Shown: piece by piece, positions 55,261 to 63,636 of the stretch
Layout: each line of letters starts with the position of its first letter
Numbering within the stretch: position 1 is the first letter of the stretch
Assembly: GCF_025465275.1 (NCBI RefSeq)
Contig: NZ_JAODNK010000062.1
Coordinates: 1-64,000, forward strand
DNA length: 64,000 nt
Direction: 5' to 3'
Source of the DNA: Nocardia sp.
GTDB taxonomy: Bacteria > Actinomycetota > Actinomycetes > Mycobacteriales > Mycobacteriaceae
Notes under the pieces: model-generated
The model's database searches: none
Told to the model about the DNA's origin: nothing
The model's input: only the letters and a program-made list of their open reading frames with translations
Program-made: the position numbers and the translations under genes

Positions 55261-55674
55261 TTACCTGTTGTCGAGCTCGTCGGTTTTCTCGGACCGCTGC
55301 TTCGCGAGCAGATCGCGGATCTCGGCGAGCAGCTCCAGCTCGGTGGGGTCGGCCTTGACAGTCGGCTTCACGAGCCGCGACTTGAGATGCGTCATCGGCA
55401 GAATGAGAACGAAGTAGAGCACCGCCGCGACCGTGACAAAATTGATGCCGGCGCTGATGATCGGGCCGAGCGCCACGAAGGTCGAGGGCTTGTCTGCCAG
55501 AATCTGGAAGCCCAGGCCGAATTCGCTATTACCCCCCGCCGTTGCCAGCAGTGGCTCTACCAGCCCCTTTGTCACCGAGGTGACGATGGCGGTAAATGCG
55601 GTGCCCATCACGACAGCGACCGCAAGATCGATGACGTTGCCCCTCATCAGGAAGTTTTTGAAGCCCTTGAACAT
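55261..55674 (-). CDS. mscL: Large-conductance mechanosensitive channel MscL
   Basis: A 137-aa two-helix channel with the MscL signature MFKGFKNFLMRGNVIDLAVAVVMGTAFTAIV, the periplasmic loop and ISAGINFVTVAAVLYFVLI as second helix. The C-terminal cytosolic helix (ELELLAEIRDLLAKQ) is standard. It opens at high tension during osmotic downshock. ATG 55674. It lies next to a BCCT osmolyte transporter and two LEA-like genes. Confidence 0.96.
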   Translation of the reverse strand: MFKGFKNFLMRGNVIDLAVAVVMGTAFTAIVTSVTKGLVEPLLATAGGNSEFGLGFQILADKPSTFVALGPIISAGINFVTVAAVLYFVLILPMTHLKSRLVKPTVKADPTELELLAEIRDLLAKQRSEKTDELDNR

Positions 55675-55799
55675 GACGCAGGAAATCCAATCCGTGACGA
55701 ATTCGTAATCTTCTGCGCCGAAGTCTAGGGGGTCGTGGTACCACGGTTGGTACACGGCACACCCCGCTTGTTGACCGTCACATCCTGGTCAGTTTGTGA

Positions 55800-57368
55800 T
55801 CAGCCCGCAGGCGCCGGACTCTGCTCGGCCCGGAAGGTGCGGACCAGCGCCCAGCACATGGCCAACATGACCACACTGAACGGCAGCGCGATCAGAATCG
55901 CCACGGTTTGCAATGTCGTCAATGCGGCAATGCCGGTGCCGCTGGCAAGCAGCAATGCGATAGCTACCGCGCCTTGCGCAAAGGTCCAGAACACCCGGCT
56001 CCAGATCGGCGGGTTCGGATTGCCGCCCGAGGACAGCATGTTCACCACCAGCGCCCCGGAGTCGGCCGAGGTGACGAAGAACAGCACGATCACCAGAATG
56101 GCCAGGCCCGCGGTGATGCCGCCGCCCGGCAGCGTGTTCAGCATGGCGAACAGGGCGCTGTCGCGGTCCGGTCCGTCCGGCCCGACAAGTCCACCGCCGC
56201 CGAACATTTCACGATGCAGGCCCGCGCCGCCGAAGACCGCGAACCAGACGAAGGTCAGCAGCGTCGGCACCAGCAGTACCCCGGCCACGAATTCGCGCAC
56301 GGTGCGGCCGCGCGAGATGCGCGCGATGAAGACGCCGACAAACGGCGCCCAGGAGATCCACCAGCCCCAGTAGAAAACCGTCCACTGCTGGGTCCAGGCG
56401 GTACCGCTCGGGCCTTCGGTCGCGCCGGTGTACAGGCTGATCTTCGGCAGCGACTGGATATAGGTGCCGAAATTCTGCACCAGGTCGTTGACAATGAACA
56501 GCGTCGGCCCGGCCACCAGCACGTACAGCAGCAGCAATCCGGCCACGCCCATATTCGCCTGGGACAGCAGCTTGATGCCCTTGTCTACACCGGTCACCAC
56601 CGAAATGGTCGCCAGCGCGGTGACCACGATGATCAGCACCACCTGCAGGCCCTTGCCCGGTTCGTGCAACCAGCCCTGGTAATTCAGGCCAGCCGAGATC
56701 TGCAGAATGCCCAGCCCCAGCGAGGTGGCCACACCGAAGACGGTGCCGATGACCGCCACGATATCGATGACATCGCCGGCCCAGCCTCGAATCCGATCGC
56801 CCAGCAGCGACTCCAGCGACCAGCGGATGGATACCGGATGCCCCTTGCGATGCATCGAATACGCGAGCGCCAGCCCGACCACCACATAGATTGCCCACGG
56901 ATGGATTCCCCAATGAAGGAAAGTTTGCACCATTGCGGAATCGGCACGCTGCGCCGGCGAGGACCCGACGCCCGGCCGCGGATCGTCGTAGTGGAACAGC
57001 GGTTCGGCCACGCCCCAGAAGACCAGGCCGATGCCCATGCCCGCCGCGAAGAGCATGGAAAGCCAAGCGCCGATCGAGTATTCGGCGGGCTCCCCGTCCT
57101 CACCCAGGCTGATGTCACCGAAGCGTCCCACGCCCAGCCAGATGGCGAAGACCACGAACAGCGAGACGATGACGATGTAGTACCAGCCGAAGCCGCCGAT
57201 CACATTGTTCTGCAGGGCTTTCGCCTGGCGGGCGGCGGTATCGCGGAAGACGATGGCGTACACCGTGAATGCCGTGACCACGATGGCCGACGGCCAGAAC
57301 ACCCTGGGCGCCACTGCTGCTCGCGAATGAACCGGAGTCGAGCCGGATGATTTGCTCGGTGCGCTCAC
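55800..57368 (-). CDS. BCCT-family betaine/choline/carnitine transporter
   Basis: A 522-aa transporter with about 12 helices. GMGIGLVFWGVAEPLFHYDDP, the aromatic helix WTVFYWGWWISWAPFVGVFIARISRGRTVREF and SADSGALVVNMLSSGG are family signatures. BCCT carriers take up betaine or related compatible solutes at high osmolarity. GTG 57368 with GAGG. C-terminus is short, so the osmosensing tail of BetP-type carriers is missing. Confidence 0.95.
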   Translation of the reverse strand: MSAPSKSSGSTPVHSRAAVAPRVFWPSAIVVTAFTVYAIVFRDTAARQAKALQNNVIGGFGWYYIVIVSLFVVFAIWLGVGRFGDISLGEDGEPAEYSIGAWLSMLFAAGMGIGLVFWGVAEPLFHYDDPRPGVGSSPAQRADSAMVQTFLHWGIHPWAIYVVVGLALAYSMHRKGHPVSIRWSLESLLGDRIRGWAGDVIDIVAVIGTVFGVATSLGLGILQISAGLNYQGWLHEPGKGLQVVLIIVVTALATISVVTGVDKGIKLLSQANMGVAGLLLLYVLVAGPTLFIVNDLVQNFGTYIQSLPKISLYTGATEGPSGTAWTQQWTVFYWGWWISWAPFVGVFIARISRGRTVREFVAGVLLVPTLLTFVWFAVFGGAGLHREMFGGGGLVGPDGPDRDSALFAMLNTLPGGGITAGLAILVIVLFFVTSADSGALVVNMLSSGGNPNPPIWSRVFWTFAQGAVAIALLLASGTGIAALTTLQTVAILIALPFSVVMLAMCWALVRTFRAEQSPAPAG

Positions 57369-57415
57369 GTGGAGTGTCCTCTGTCGAGTTCGGGCGAATC
57401 GGACTCCGATGCGGA

Positions 57416-57454
57416 ACAACCCCGACCCCGGCCGCAGCCCGGGATCGGGGTTGT
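57416..57454. terminator. Terminator behind the LEA-like operon
   Basis: ACAACCCCGA / TCGGGGTTGT stem with inner CCCGG/CCGGG, 7 nt after the stop at 57461 (minus strand). Confidence 0.85.
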
Positions 57455-57460
57455 CTCGTA

Positions 57461-57778
57461 TTACTTGCCGCTGACCTTGTCCTTCATGGCATTGACGATC
57501 TCGTTGACCGCCGCCATGACGTCCTGCGCCGCATGGTCGAGATTGGCGCGCACCTGTTCTAGGGTGCCCAAGCGCAGGCTGATGGAGCGAATATCCTCGG
57601 TATTGAGCTTGTCGGCGAACGCCTTCGCCATATCGGCGAGGTCGGCCGCCGCGGTGCTCGCGCGGTCGGCGAGTTCGGCGGCTGCGCCACTGGCCCTTTC
57701 GGCGAGTTGCCCGGCGGCGGCTCCGGCCTTATCGGCCAGACCCTCGGCGGAATCGCCGAGTTCGTCAGGTGTCGGCAT
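57461..57778 (-). CDS. Ala-rich helical protein (LEA-like)
   Basis: A 105-aa Ala/Asp-rich helical protein (AGAAAGQLAERASGAAAELADRAS) with a more regular C-terminal half (LGTLEQVRANLDHAAQDVMAAVNEIVNAMK). No signal or membrane segment. Second gene of a leftward operon with a LEA-like gene 8 nt upstream, next to osmotic channels. Likely stress or surface-coiled protein; no family certain. Confidence 0.72.
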   Translation of the reverse strand: MPTPDELGDSAEGLADKAGAAAGQLAERASGAAAELADRASTAAADLADMAKAFADKLNTEDIRSISLRLGTLEQVRANLDHAAQDVMAAVNEIVNAMKDKVSGK

Positions 57779-57786
57779 CGTGCCCG

Positions 57787-57978
57787 TTACTTCGAGCCGC
57801 CGAGCTTTTCCTTCATCTTGTCGACAAAGCCGCCGACCTTCTCCTTGACGTCCTCGCTCGCGTGTTCGAGGCGGTCCTTCATCTGATCGCCCATGCCCTC
57901 GGCCTTGTCAGCGGCGTCTTTCGCGGCATCCTCGGCCTGATCGGTCGCATCGTTGATCTTGTCGTTGAAATCGGACAT
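57787..57978 (-). CDS. Small charged LEA/CsbD-like stress protein
   Basis: A 63-aa protein made of Asp, Lys, Glu and Ala in amphipathic helical repeats (DKINDATDQAEDAAKDAADKAEG, then EDVKEKVGGFVDKMKEKLGG). The pattern resembles late-embryogenesis-abundant and CsbD-like proteins of desiccation or osmotic stress. Strong TAGGAGG site 5-6 nt before ATG 57978. Starts the two-gene operon. Confidence 0.78.
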   Translation of the reverse strand: MSDFNDKINDATDQAEDAAKDAADKAEGMGDQMKDRLEHASEDVKEKVGGFVDKMKEKLGGSK

Positions 57979-58082
57979 CGAAACCTCCTACGTGTGGGTC
58001 ACGCCCGGGTCGGGCGTACATCCAGGACAGTTCGACGAGCAGAACCGCTAAATACAGCGATCTTTCAGCAACCGATCATAAC

Positions 58083-59381
58083 TCAGCCGATAGGGCCCAG
58101 CACGCGCTCGATGTAAGCATTCGTGAATCGGCCCTGTGGGTCGAAGCGCTTGCGGACCTCGGCGAACTTTTCCCACTCCGGATAACGCTGGCTCAGCGTC
58201 TCGGCGGTCTGGAAATGTCGCTTACCCCAGTGCGGGCGGCCGTTGTACCGGTCGAAAACGCGTTCGCAGGCGCGGAAGTACGGCTCATAGTCCATGCCCT
58301 GGTACTGATGCACGGCGATGTAGCAGGTGTCGCGGCCACCGGCGGGGGACAGGAAGGCGTCATCGGGCGCGACCCACCGCACCTCGATCGGCATGACGGT
58401 ATCGAAATGCTTGGCGACATCCCTGATCTCGCGAATCGCATCCACCGAATGCTCGCGCGGGATGGCGTACTCCATCTCGGTGAAGCGGAAGAGCCTGGTG
58501 GTGGCGAAGACTCGATAGGAACGCTCCACCTGGCGGCGGTAACTGCCCGCAAAGGCCGCCGCGCGCTGCACATACGGAATGAGGCTCGGATTGCGCCGGG
58601 TCAGCTTGCACAGCGCGTCGAAGGTGTAGTTGGTCATGAGGATGTCGGAGAACCAGTCGACGGCCTTGCCGCGCGGCTGCTCCGGCAGCTGGACCTGATT
58701 GTTGCGCTTGGTCATTGCCAGCGGACTGTGCGCGAACATGTAGAACTCGAAGTGCTCATTGCCGTCGACATAGGTGTCGAGGTCCTCGAGGACCTCCTCG
58801 ACGGGCACCGGTCGTTCCACACCTTCGAGGACGAAGGACGGCACCATCTGCAGGGTGGCGGCGGTGATCACGCCGAGCGCGCCCACATTCACGCGCGCCG
58901 CGCGCCAGCCGTCCGGATCGGTCTGCTCATTGAGTTCGACCCGGCTGCCGTCGGCGAGCATGAGCTCCACCGATTGCAGTGCGGCGGAGAGGTTCTGCAA
59001 CTTCGCCCCGGTGCCGTGCGTGCCGGTGGCGGTCGCGCCCGCGACGGACTGCACATCGATATCGCCGAGATTGGGGAATGCCAGGCCCATCGGGTGCAGG
59101 GCATTGCTGACGGCGTTCAGGGTGGCACCGGCCTCGACCCGGACCCGACCGGTGGCGCGGTCCACCGCCAGGATCTTGTCGAGCTTGTTCAGGCGCATGA
59201 GCGTCCCGTCGGTCAGCACGGTATCGGTGAAGGAATGCCCCGATCCGGCGACGCGCACAGTATGCCCGGCTGCCTCGGCGCGTGCCAGCACCGCGGCGAC
59301 TTCCTCGGGCGTGCCCGGGTCGGCGATGGACGCCGGAGCACAGCCCTGATCCCCGGCCCAGTTCGCCCAAGAGTTGGTCAT
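58083..59381 (-). CDS. FAD-linked sugar-1,4-lactone oxidase/dehydrogenase
   Basis: A 432-aa vanillyl-alcohol-oxidase-fold flavoprotein. VRVAGSGHSFTDTVLTDGTLMRL is the FAD pyrophosphate loop, GATATGTHGTGAKL the second FAD motif, and the C-terminal PHWGKRHF the D-arabinono-lactone-oxidase (ALO) end. It resembles Rv1771, an L-gulono-1,4-lactone dehydrogenase. ATG 59381. Single gene 34 nt from the next TetR gene in the same direction. Confidence 0.9.
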   Translation of the reverse strand: MTNSWANWAGDQGCAPASIADPGTPEEVAAVLARAEAAGHTVRVAGSGHSFTDTVLTDGTLMRLNKLDKILAVDRATGRVRVEAGATLNAVSNALHPMGLAFPNLGDIDVQSVAGATATGTHGTGAKLQNLSAALQSVELMLADGSRVELNEQTDPDGWRAARVNVGALGVITAATLQMVPSFVLEGVERPVPVEEVLEDLDTYVDGNEHFEFYMFAHSPLAMTKRNNQVQLPEQPRGKAVDWFSDILMTNYTFDALCKLTRRNPSLIPYVQRAAAFAGSYRRQVERSYRVFATTRLFRFTEMEYAIPREHSVDAIREIRDVAKHFDTVMPIEVRWVAPDDAFLSPAGGRDTCYIAVHQYQGMDYEPYFRACERVFDRYNGRPHWGKRHFQTAETLSQRYPEWEKFAEVRKRFDPQGRFTNAYIERVLGPIG

Positions 59382-59415
59382 GCGACCAACTTTAAACCGA
59401 GAGGTGTGAGAAGCG

Positions 59416-60090
59416 CTACCGTTTCCTGCCGTTGCACATCGCTTCTTTGGCGCGTTCGACCTCACTGTCGGTGAGGGCGCGCTGGGTGAGGGGCAGGCGG
59501 GGGACGCCGTCGCCGCGGACTCCGTTCAGGACGATGGTCATGTACCGCTCCCATACGTCGGTATTGACCGAACGGGCGAAGCCGGCCACGCCGTCGACCA
59601 TGTTCACCATGGCGAAGAAATCGCCCGATTCGACGCTGGGATGCAGTGCGCCCGCCTCCTTGGCGCGGCGGATGACGGCCTGCATGCCGGGCTGGACGCG
59701 CTCCTTCATGCAGACGAATCGGTCCATGCTGTCGTGCATTTCCAGCACGACCTCGCCGAAACCGCGGTTCAGCGCCATATGGCGGCAGGAGTACTCGAAC
59801 AGTTCCACCAGGCCCAGCCATGGGTCGGGGTGGTGCAGGGCGAGCTCGACCGCGGCGGCCAGCTCGGTGACCATGGCATCGAAAACTTCCAGGATGAGTT
59901 CCTGCTTGTTCGCGAAGCGGCGGTAGACGGTACCGACGCCGACGCCCGCTCTTTCGGCCACATCGTCCAGGGTGACCTCCAGGCCGCGATCGGCGAAGAG
60001 TTCGCGTGCTGCCGCGATGATGCGTTGCTGATTGCGCGCGGCGTCCGCGCGCAAACGACGCGGTGGGGGCGCGGTGGTGACGTGATTCAC
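59416..60090 (-). CDS. TetR-family regulator divergent to MFS pump
   Basis: A 224-aa regulator. RNQQRIIAAARELFADRGLEVTLDDVAERAGVGVGTVYRRFANKQELILEVFD is a complete TetR DNA-binding domain. GTG 60090. It is divergent from an MFS exporter across 118 nt with a clear inverted repeat, the usual repressor-pump layout. Confidence 0.92.
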   Translation of the reverse strand: MNHVTTAPPPRRLRADAARNQQRIIAAARELFADRGLEVTLDDVAERAGVGVGTVYRRFANKQELILEVFDAMVTELAAAVELALHHPDPWLGLVELFEYSCRHMALNRGFGEVVLEMHDSMDRFVCMKERVQPGMQAVIRRAKEAGALHPSVESGDFFAMVNMVDGVAGFARSVNTDVWERYMTIVLNGVRGDGVPRLPLTQRALTDSEVERAKEAMCNGRKR

Positions 60091-60131
60091 ACCGTAATCC
60101 TAACAGGGGCCGGGATTATCCGGAGGGTATA

Positions 60132-60169
60132 TCTCCGTTTAGATGATAGCTTTAACCGGTAAACGGAGA
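60132..60169. promoter_or_regulatory. Operator between TetR and MFS genes
   Basis: Perfect inverted repeat TCTCCGTTTA (60132-60141) / TAAACGGAGA (60160-60169), 18-bp spacing, in the divergent region. Confidence 0.78.
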
Positions 60170-60208
60170 CGGCCTCTCCGCTAATCCTAGGGGACAAGGA
60201 AAACGACC

Positions 60209-61711
60209 ATGACGACAGCTCTCGAGAAAGAGAAGGCAGCGGCCGCGCCGACGACCGGAGACGGTCGCCGTGGCTCGCATGCCCTGCGCTGGTGGGTGCT
60301 CGCGGTACTCGGCGTGGCGCAGCTGATGGTGGTGCTCGACGCGACCGTCGTGAACATCGCGCTGCCGGCCGCTCAGGCCGATCTGCACTTCTCCAACGGT
60401 GACCGGCAATGGGTGGTCACCGGCTATGCCCTCGCCTTCGGCAGCCTGCTGCTGCTCGGCGGACGACTCTCCGATCTCTTCGGCCGCCGGACCACCTTCA
60501 TCGTGGGTCTGATCGGCTTCGCCGGCGCTTCGGCCATCGGCGGTGCCGCCGGTAGCTTCGAGGTGCTGGTCGGCGCTCGCGTGGCGCAGGGCGTCTTCGG
60601 CGCACTGCTGGCCCCCGCCGCACTGTCACTGCTGACCGTGACCTTCACCGAGCCCAAGGAACGTGCCAAGGCCTTCGGTATCTTCGGCGCCATCGCCGGT
60701 GCGGGCGGTGCGCTCGGGCTGCTGCTCGGCGGCGCGCTCACCGAATGGGCCTCGTGGCGCTGGGTCATGTACGTGAACCTGGTCTTCGCCGCCATCGCGC
60801 TGGTCGGTGCGATCATGCTGCTCGCCAAGCACACCGCCACTCAGCGGCCCAAGCTGGACCTGCCCGGCACCCTGTCGGTGAGCGCCGCATTGTTCGCCAT
60901 CGTGTACGGCTTCTCCAAGGCCGAGTCCGACGGCTGGACCAACTCGACGACGCTGTCCTTCCTCATCGGCGGCGTGGTGCTGCTCGCGGTATTCGTCTGG
61001 CTGGAAACGCGGGTCGCGCATCCGCTGCTGCCGCTGCGCGTGATCCTCGATCGCACTCGTGCCGCGTCCTACCTGACCGTGTTCGCCATCGGCATCGGCA
61101 TGTTCGCGATGTTCCTGTTCCTGACCTACTACATGCAGCAGTCGCTGGGCTTCTCGCCGATCATGACCGGCGTGGCCTTCCTGCCGATGGTCGCGGGCAT
61201 GGTGCTGTCCTCCACGACCGTGCCGTCGTTGCTGGTGCCGAAGGTCGGCCCGCGGGTGACCGTCGTGACCGGATTCCTGCTCGCCGCACTGGGTATGGCG
61301 CTGCTGACCCGGATCGGCGTGGACACCGCGTACGCCAGTCACATCCTGCCCAGCCTCATCCTGATGGGTGTCGGCCTCGGTACCGCGATGTCGACCGCCT
61401 TCATCGGCGCCACCTCCGGGGTGCAGCACAGCGATGCCGGTGTCGCCTCGGCGATGGTGAACACCAGCCAGCAGGTCGGCGGTTCCATCGGTACCGCGCT
61501 GCTGAGCACGCTGGCCGCCACGGCCCTCGGAAACTATGTGTCCGACCATGGCGCGTCACCGGCGGCGCTGGCCGAGGCCGCGGTGCAGAGCTACACCACC
61601 GCCTTCTGGTGGGCTGCCGCGATCTTCGTGGTGGGTGCCGTGGTCACCGGCCTCATCATGCCGAACAAGGTTCCGGTCCCCTCCGAGGGCGAACCCGTTC
61701 TGGCGCACTGA
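60209..61711 (+). CDS. MFS drug transporter, DHA2 family
   Basis: A 500-aa 14-helix exporter: QLMVVLDATVVNIALPAAQADL, motif A GGRLSDLFGRRTTF, motif C GAIAGAGGALGLLLGGALTEWASWRWVMYVN. ATG 60209 with AAGGA 8-10 nt upstream. Expected to be released from repression by its substrate acting on the divergent TetR protein. Confidence 0.93.
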   Translation: MTTALEKEKAAAAPTTGDGRRGSHALRWWVLAVLGVAQLMVVLDATVVNIALPAAQADLHFSNGDRQWVVTGYALAFGSLLLLGGRLSDLFGRRTTFIVGLIGFAGASAIGGAAGSFEVLVGARVAQGVFGALLAPAALSLLTVTFTEPKERAKAFGIFGAIAGAGGALGLLLGGALTEWASWRWVMYVNLVFAAIALVGAIMLLAKHTATQRPKLDLPGTLSVSAALFAIVYGFSKAESDGWTNSTTLSFLIGGVVLLAVFVWLETRVAHPLLPLRVILDRTRAASYLTVFAIGIGMFAMFLFLTYYMQQSLGFSPIMTGVAFLPMVAGMVLSSTTVPSLLVPKVGPRVTVVTGFLLAALGMALLTRIGVDTAYASHILPSLILMGVGLGTAMSTAFIGATSGVQHSDAGVASAMVNTSQQVGGSIGTALLSTLAATALGNYVSDHGASPAALAEAAVQSYTTAFWWAAAIFVVGAVVTGLIMPNKVPVPSEGEPVLAH

Positions 61712-61742
61712 GATCCCACTCTGAGATTTGCCTGGAAAACCT

Positions 61743-61772
61743 GCACCCCATCCGCTCGCGCGGGTGGGGTGC
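61743..61772 (+). terminator. Terminator of MFS gene
   Basis: GCACCCCATCCG / CGGGTGGGGTGC stem (one G-U), 32 nt after the stop. Confidence 0.8.
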
Positions 61773-61796
61773 GGTGCTTTCCGGGCCCAGGAAAAG

Positions 61797-61830
61797 CGCA
61801 GCCCCACTCATCGAAATGAGTGGGGCTGCG
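61797..61830. terminator. Terminator facing lipase gene
   Basis: Perfect 15-bp stem CGCAGCCCCACTCAT / ATGAGTGGGGCTGCG with CGAA loop; ends both convergent units. Confidence 0.88.
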
Positions 61831-61859
61831 GTGTTTACAGCTGAACCTGCGCCGAATCG

Positions 61860-63059
61860 TCAGCGGCAGTTGGACGGTGGCGGCACACCCGCGAACCGGT
61901 CCGCCAGATAGCTGACGGCCTTGACCGCGCCGGGGAAGATCGCCGTGCCGTGATCGGCGCCCGGAATGATGTCGAACTGCACCGGAGTGCCTGCCGCGCA
62001 ATAGCGCCCCGCGGTATTGAGCGCGAGATCCAGCGGCACCTGGTCATTGCCGCCGTGCCATTCGTACATGGGGACCCGGGGGACGCCCGGGTAGATCTCG
62101 AGGGCATTGTCGTGGAAGGCGCCGATGAGGGTCGGATCGCTCTCGATGCCGCGGTGGAACATCTCACCGATGGTGTGCCCCGCGCCGGCCGAGATGATGT
62201 CGTCCACACAGGAATTGGCGATCCGGTCACGCAGCGCGAACCCTGCCGGGGTCAGCGCATTATCGAGCGGAAGTGCGTCGGGGTACTCGCGCTCCATCCC
62301 GACCGCGACCGCGAAGCCGAGCCCGAACAGCGGATGCGGGACATCGCCGACATCGATGGCGATCTTGCCCGGATTCACCGGCACGCCGCCGTCCGCGAAA
62401 CCGACGATGGGCAGTTCGGGCGCGTATTCGGGCGCCAGTGCGGCGGCGAATCCGGTGGCCATGGCGCCGCCGGAGTATCCGACCATGCCGACCGGGGAAT
62501 TACCCAGTCCCGCAGGGGCGAAGCGTTCGGCCGCGCGAATGCCGTCGAGGGTGATCTGGCCGCCTAGTCGGGCCGCGCCGTAGGCACTGGTCGGGCCTAG
62601 GTGATCCGGTACAGCAACCGCCCAGCCACGCGCCAGCAGCAATTCGAGCGCACCCGATTCCTTGAGGCCGCCGTCGAACAGCGCATGCGACGGAGCGCAT
62701 TGCATGCCCAGTGAATTCACGAACGGCTGGTACGAGACCAAGGGGTGCGGGCCGGGGCCGGGCACGATGAGGGTGGTGACCGCGGCAATGGGCCCGCCGG
62801 AGGAGTTCGTGGAGTGGAAGAGCAACTGCCACACCGTCGCACCGGGCCACGGGTTGGCCGGCATCAGGCGAGAGCGCAGTACGTCCCCGGGTGCACTGTC
62901 CCCGAGATTTGCTGGGGCATAGTAGAACCCGTCGGGTTCCGCGATCGGGTACACGGCACCTGCGTGAGCTGCCGGAGCGGTCGCCATCACGGCGATCGCT
63001 GCTGCGGCTATGCCGCAGCTCCGGACCAGCATGCTTCTGATCAACTGCCGCACCGCCAA
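61860..63059 (-). CDS. Secreted lipase (LIP/CAL-A-like)
   Basis: A 399-aa exported alpha/beta hydrolase. Signal peptide SCGIAAAAIAVMATAPAAHAG, then AEPDGFYYAPANLGDSAPGDVLRSR, nucleophile elbow VGYSGGAMA (about residue 195), acid in HGGNDQVP and His in PGADHGTAIF. LIP-type lipases cleave acylglycerols outside the cell. Start: TTG 63059 with AGGAGAG 7 nt upstream; GTG 63053 and ATG 63032 are alternatives. Confidence 0.9.
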   Translation of the reverse strand: MAVRQLIRSMLVRSCGIAAAAIAVMATAPAAHAGAVYPIAEPDGFYYAPANLGDSAPGDVLRSRLMPANPWPGATVWQLLFHSTNSSGGPIAAVTTLIVPGPGPHPLVSYQPFVNSLGMQCAPSHALFDGGLKESGALELLLARGWAVAVPDHLGPTSAYGAARLGGQITLDGIRAAERFAPAGLGNSPVGMVGYSGGAMATGFAAALAPEYAPELPIVGFADGGVPVNPGKIAIDVGDVPHPLFGLGFAVAVGMEREYPDALPLDNALTPAGFALRDRIANSCVDDIISAGAGHTIGEMFHRGIESDPTLIGAFHDNALEIYPGVPRVPMYEWHGGNDQVPLDLALNTAGRYCAAGTPVQFDIIPGADHGTAIFPGAVKAVSYLADRFAGVPPPSNCR

Positions 63060-63636
63060 CTTGGCTCTCCTCTGAGGCCGATGGGACAACACCGGGCAAG
63101 CGGCACTATCCTCGCAGTTCCCGGGTGCTGTTCGGCCTCAGCAACACGCCGAATAGCAACGATTTAGCAAACTGGAGAGGAGGGTGGTGGGTCCCAGCGT
63201 CGGCGGTGTTGAGCGCGGTAGCCTCGCGACCCTCTCCACGTCGGCGGCGGAAGTTCGTAGACTGCTTGGATCGGGCCGGAAATGGGCACACCGTGAAGCG
63301 GGCGTTATCGCGCTCGGCGACTTCGGTGGAACGGCGACGATTCGACGATTGGGGGCAGGCGATGAATGAGACGGGAGCACGCTGGCAACCGTCGGATCGC
63401 GCGGTGGGCAGTCGATTCGATAGTGTCTTCACACTGGGCACCCGGATGCTGACCCCGTTCAGTACGTTCGGCTGCCCAACGGTTCGACGGGCTGAGGAGG
63501 GCGTTGACAGCTATGCGGTGGCGAACGTCGTGATCGCCTCGCCGAGGCAGCACACCCACACCTCGCCGAGGCAGTGGGTGAGGTCGTGATGCTGATGACC
63601 AGCCGGGCACAGGCCGTACGGAAGGGAGCCGCGAGC
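63060..63636. other. Long stretch without convincing gene before pgm
   Basis: About 570 bases. Short open frames (one at 63184-63369) have no recognisable product. Two copies of CCTCGCCGAGGCAG lie at 63537-63550 and 63561-63574, and TTGACA at 63504-63509 could be a -35. Possibly decayed coding sequence plus the pgm control region. Confidence 0.45.

Noticed and set aside
63184..63369. 61-codon ORF before pgm
   Set aside because: Weak start context and no recognisable product.
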